Both the position numbers and the translations under genes were made by a program. From NCBI GenBank assembly GCA_000980705.1, contig LBCK01000005.1, forward strand, positions 48,903 to 112,902: 64,000 bases of DNA, in the 5' to 3' direction. Shown piece by piece: positions 61,960 to 64,000 of this stretch. A model generated the notes under the pieces. The model saw nothing but the letters and a program-made list of their open reading frames with translations. It was not told the origin of the DNA and did no database searches. Each line of letters opens with the position of its first letter. Within the stretch, counting starts at the first letter, position 1. Source of the stretch: Ruminococcus sp. UNK.MGS-30 (GTDB taxonomy: Bacteria > Bacillota > Clostridia > Oscillospirales > Ruminococcaceae).

Positions 61960-62122
61960 AGAGCTTGTGTTCATCGGTAAAGTATGCGGACTTTCGAGCA
62001 TAATTTTTATGCTGACAAGGAAAATATCCGCAGGAATACTGTCGTATTGCAAGGATATTTGACGAAGTTCAGCAGGAAAATTTGCCGAAAAGACGTGTGC
62101 TGAACCGATGAACACAAGCTCT
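61960..62122. mobile_element. 163-bp MITE with 19-bp terminal inverted repeats
   Basis: Left end AGAGCTTGTGTTCATCGGT (61960-61978), right end its exact complement (62104-62122). The outer 14 bases match the end of the IS5 fragment at 61800, so the MITE is probably mobilised by that IS family. No clear target duplication. Confidence 0.82.
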
Positions 62123-62215
62123 CATATTTTCCTTTAAATAAAATTTCACATTGTCATCAACCTACTCTCTTTTTGCAACGCAGCAATTCATAATTGCCGG
62201 AAAGACAGCTTTAAA

Positions 62216-62371
62216 TCAATCCTTTTTCAGCATCTTCACTTCTTCCGGCTCTTCCGGCTGATAAGAAAGCCAGAAACAGGTCGAATTTGCTGTCATGGTA
62301 GCAACAACAAGGGCCAATGCTGCCATTGTACCGCCAAAGCGTGTAATGAAAGAGCAAATCTTCTTTTTCAT
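62216..62371 (-). CDS. agrD: AgrD-type cyclic lactone autoinducer precursor
   Basis: 51 aa from the ATG at 62371 (AGGTGG nine bases before). An amphipathic N-terminal leader (KKKICSFITRFGGTMAALALV), a core with Cys32 (NSTCFWLSY), and an acidic tail (QPEEPEEVKMLKKD). This is the AgrD layout; AgrB would cut after the core and form a thiolactone from Cys32 to the last core residue, possibly Tyr37, giving a ring CFWLSY. The ring boundary is inferred. It follows agrB, with its own LytTR-box promoter. Confidence 0.88.
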   Translation of the reverse strand: MKKKICSFITRFGGTMAALALVVATMTANSTCFWLSYQPEEPEEVKMLKKD

Positions 62372-62425
62372 GTGAATGCACCACCTTTCCAATTTGATAT
62401 TTAGGCCTTCATTTGGTCTGCCTAC

Positions 62426-62496
62426 ATTGTAACACAAAGTCAAGAAAAAAAGCTGACTTATGGCACGAACTGTATGATTTTTGGGTATGAAATGCA
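62426..62496 (-). promoter_or_regulatory. LytTR-type box and promoter before agrD
   Basis: Minus-strand ACAGTTCGT (62465-62473) fits the AgrA/LytTR consensus. The -10 TACAAT is at 62426-62431, 33 bp from the box. The 42-bp segment 62455-62496 is repeated, 40 of 42 identical, at 63143-63184. Confidence 0.65.
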
Positions 62497-62503
62497 CTTT
62501 TTC

Positions 62504-63085
62504 TCATTTTTTCGCCTGTACGCCATTCTTAATCTTTCCGCCAATGAGCATGATGGACAACAGTATCCATGCACTAAAAATGCTGTAAGAGAAATTTATT
62601 AAGGCAAAATAACAGAGCATAGCAGATGCACATATTTCTACCATCAATATCATGAGTCCTTTTCTTCGATACTTTTTTCTGTCCTTTTCCGATAACTTTT
62701 TATGGATATCAGATACAGGCATCAAAACAACGAGACAGAGCAAACTCAAAGCTGTCAGCAATAAAAAGAAGGCAGTAAAATGAGAAACATACCGAACTAT
62801 TAGCAATGCCGCGATTAAAAGAAAATTGGAAATAACCCAGCATCGAAATGGTGTTTTTGCATGATAGCCACCTGCGAATGACCGCAACGGAATATATGCG
62901 ACTGTAAATACAGCTGTTTCCGGAAGCATTCGAAAAAGCAATCCGATTGCAGTAAAAGTTGCAATGTTGAAAAGGGTATCCAATATATGTGTCATTCCCC
63001 ATTTGCATACAACTTCTTGGTCTGAACTTATGATTTTGATTTTGGACAGCCATGCTGTAATCCGATTGGATGCTTCTTCAAACAT
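62504..63085 (-). CDS. agrB: AgrB peptide-processing protease
   Basis: 193 aa, polytopic. The start is the ATG at 63085 (AGAAGG upstream). Catalytic His75 and Cys82 are in RSFAGGYHAKTPFRCWVIS, the AgrB hallmark. About five or six hydrophobic segments follow. It cleaves AgrD and forms the thiolactone ring. It lies between agrC and agrD, all on the minus strand. Confidence 0.93.
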   Translation of the reverse strand: MFEEASNRITAWLSKIKIISSDQEVVCKWGMTHILDTLFNIATFTAIGLLFRMLPETAVFTVAYIPLRSFAGGYHAKTPFRCWVISNFLLIAALLIVRYVSHFTAFFLLLTALSLLCLVVLMPVSDIHKKLSEKDRKKYRRKGLMILMVEICASAMLCYFALINFSYSIFSAWILLSIMLIGGKIKNGVQAKK

Positions 63086-63113
63086 CCCATGCACCTTCTT
63101 TCTTCGCTAACTT

Positions 63114-63184
63114 ATGATAGCACAAATAGGACTTTTAAAACCGACTTATGGCATGAACTGTATGACTTTTGGGTATGAAATGCA
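63114..63184 (-). promoter_or_regulatory. LytTR-type box and promoter before agrB
   Basis: Minus-strand ACAGTTCAT (63153-63161), then a -10 TATCAT at 63114-63119, 33 bp away, the same spacing as the agrD promoter. The box and flanks (63143-63184) are the paralogue of 62455-62496. Confidence 0.65.
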
Positions 63185-63236
63185 AAAATCGGCTTTTTTC
63201 AACAAAAAATCGGACGCTTTAGAACGTCCGATTTCT

Positions 63237-64000
63237 TCATTCTGTTCCATTGAACATGGTCACTGTTGTATGATATTTGTTGTTATCTTCTACATAGTGC
63301 TTCAGATCACCATGGTATTTTTCAAGCGTATGTGAAACACTTAGGAGACCAATTCCATGTTGTTTTTGATCCGCTTTCTTTTTCTGTTTTGGGTTGTAGC
63401 TGTTTTCAATATCAATTCGTACAATTCCACGAGTCAATTTCATGGAGAGCAGAAGCCGTTTGTTTTCTGACTGACGCAAAGCTTCTATCGCATTATCCAA
63501 CAAGTTTCCAAGTATCACGGTCATATCAAAGGATGAAATATTCAATTCTGCCGGTAAGTCAATTCTGCACATAATTGCTGTACCTAAATCAGACGCTAAA
63601 GCCAACTCATAATTAATCAGGCTATCCACATCACGATTGCCTGTTTTCGAGTATTCTTCCTTCACAATAATTGCGTTCTCGATTGTCGTGAGATACTCCT
63701 GCACCTCCGCATACTCCTTCTCTTGCAGCATCCTACGCATGGTGTTCAAGTGCTTTTGCATATCGTGTCGCAAATACCGCATTTCTCTTTGGGAAGTCTC
63801 CATGATTTTAAGCTGATTTTGATAAGCATCATTTGATGCCTGAATCAATTCCACCATGTGTTTGTTTTTCAGTCGGTCTTGTTCCAGATGATACGTGTAA
63901 AAATTGATAAGATTAATAAGAAGCAGGATAATTGCAACGATGATGTCATGCTTGGAACTATCATTTACTGTCAGAATTCCTACTGCAATTGTTCCAAGAG
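63237..64000 (-). CDS. agrC: AgrC-like sensor histidine kinase (5' end outside window)
   Basis: The minus-strand frame is open from the window edge to the stop at 63237; 254 codons are visible. It begins with membrane helices (IIVAIILLLINLINFYTYHL), then the phosphoacceptor His in RYLRHDMQKHLNTM, an N-box (LLDNAIEAL), and a G-box (HGIGLLSVSHTLEKY). This is the HPK10-type layout of AgrC, which senses the autoinducing peptide. The response regulator (AgrA) is not in the window. The ribosome site and true start are off the edge. Confidence 0.88.
   Translation of the reverse strand, partial: LGTIAVGILTVNDSSKHDIIVAIILLLINLINFYTYHLEQDRLKNKHMVELIQASNDAYQNQLKIMETSQREMRYLRHDMQKHLNTMRRMLQEKEYAEVQEYLTTIENAIIVKEEYSKTGNRDVDSLINYELALASDLGTAIMCRIDLPAELNISSFDMTVILGNLLDNAIEALRQSENKRLLLSMKLTRGIVRIDIENSYNPKQKKKADQKQHGIGLLSVSHTLEKYHGDLKHYVEDNNKYHTTVTMFNGTE

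Noticed and set aside
1..64000. tRNA, rRNA and CRISPR genes
   Set aside because: I looked for tRNA-like cloverleaf features, conserved rRNA stretches and spaced short repeats and saw none; without a covariance search a divergent tRNA could be missed.

Overview
The window looks like a chromosome segment of a fibre-degrading, low-GC gut or rumen Firmicute of the Ruminococcus type. The evidence is a GH9 cellulase with a C-terminal type I dockerin, a leucine-rich-repeat protein that also carries a dockerin, several LPQTG surface proteins with dedicated sortases, an agrBD(C) quorum-sensing locus, and many integrative-element and IS genes. The genus is an inference from these families.

Layout. 1-2.5 kb: an electron-transfer pair (partial 4Fe-4S protein and a CXXC mini-protein), then a response regulator/histidine kinase operon. 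2.6-5.3 kb: a 1258-bp IS3-family element at the junction of two truncated genes (a DUF6273-like 3' end and an hsdM), with no target duplication. 5.8-11 kb: a 1556-aa BspA-like LPQTG protein and its sortase. 11-12.7 kb: an AAA-ATPase/DUF1703-like protein. 12.8-26 kb: accessory DNA with two large serine recombinases (one split by a second, identical IS3 copy with a CTG target duplication), a DUF927 protein, small operon genes, DUF960 and DUF1643 proteins, and an amidoligase / class II glutamine amidotransferase / two-micropeptide operon.

26.4-39.2 kb: one long minus-strand defence operon from a strong promoter at 39.2 kb. It runs: half-size HsdS, an unrecognised 366-aa protein, HsdM, full HsdS, DUF2513 (broken by an amber codon), a PHP-domain/ABC-type ATPase, a small protein, HsdR, a YgjP-like metallopeptidase, and an OLD-family ATPase-TOPRIM protein. 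The PHP-ATPase lies between hsdS and hsdR, where anticodon nucleases such as PrrC sit in some type I loci. This composite and the amidoligase module are the best candidates for undescribed systems. 39.3-41.3 kb: a truncated second amidoligase behind the same leader hairpin, then a membrane-anchored dUTPase/dCTP-deaminase-fold protein bracketed by 85-bp direct repeats.

41.9-46 kb: an Rpn-family nuclease, then a TetR regulator with palindromic operators overlapping the gene for the dockerin GH9 cellulase. 46-49.5 kb: an IS graveyard (IS4-like, IS5, IS66 and a MITE) around an HNH-like gene. 49.5-61.4 kb: a secretome cluster with the LRR-dockerin protein, two LPQTG proteins, a CBM2-like/TSP3/vWA protein, a second sortase, and two or three secreted proteins that share an unrecognised 'GGSGVT' domain. 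61.4-64 kb: an IS5 remnant, a related MITE, and agrD, agrB and partial agrC with two matching LytTR-type boxes. The agr system may control the neighbouring surface genes, but this is inferred from position only.
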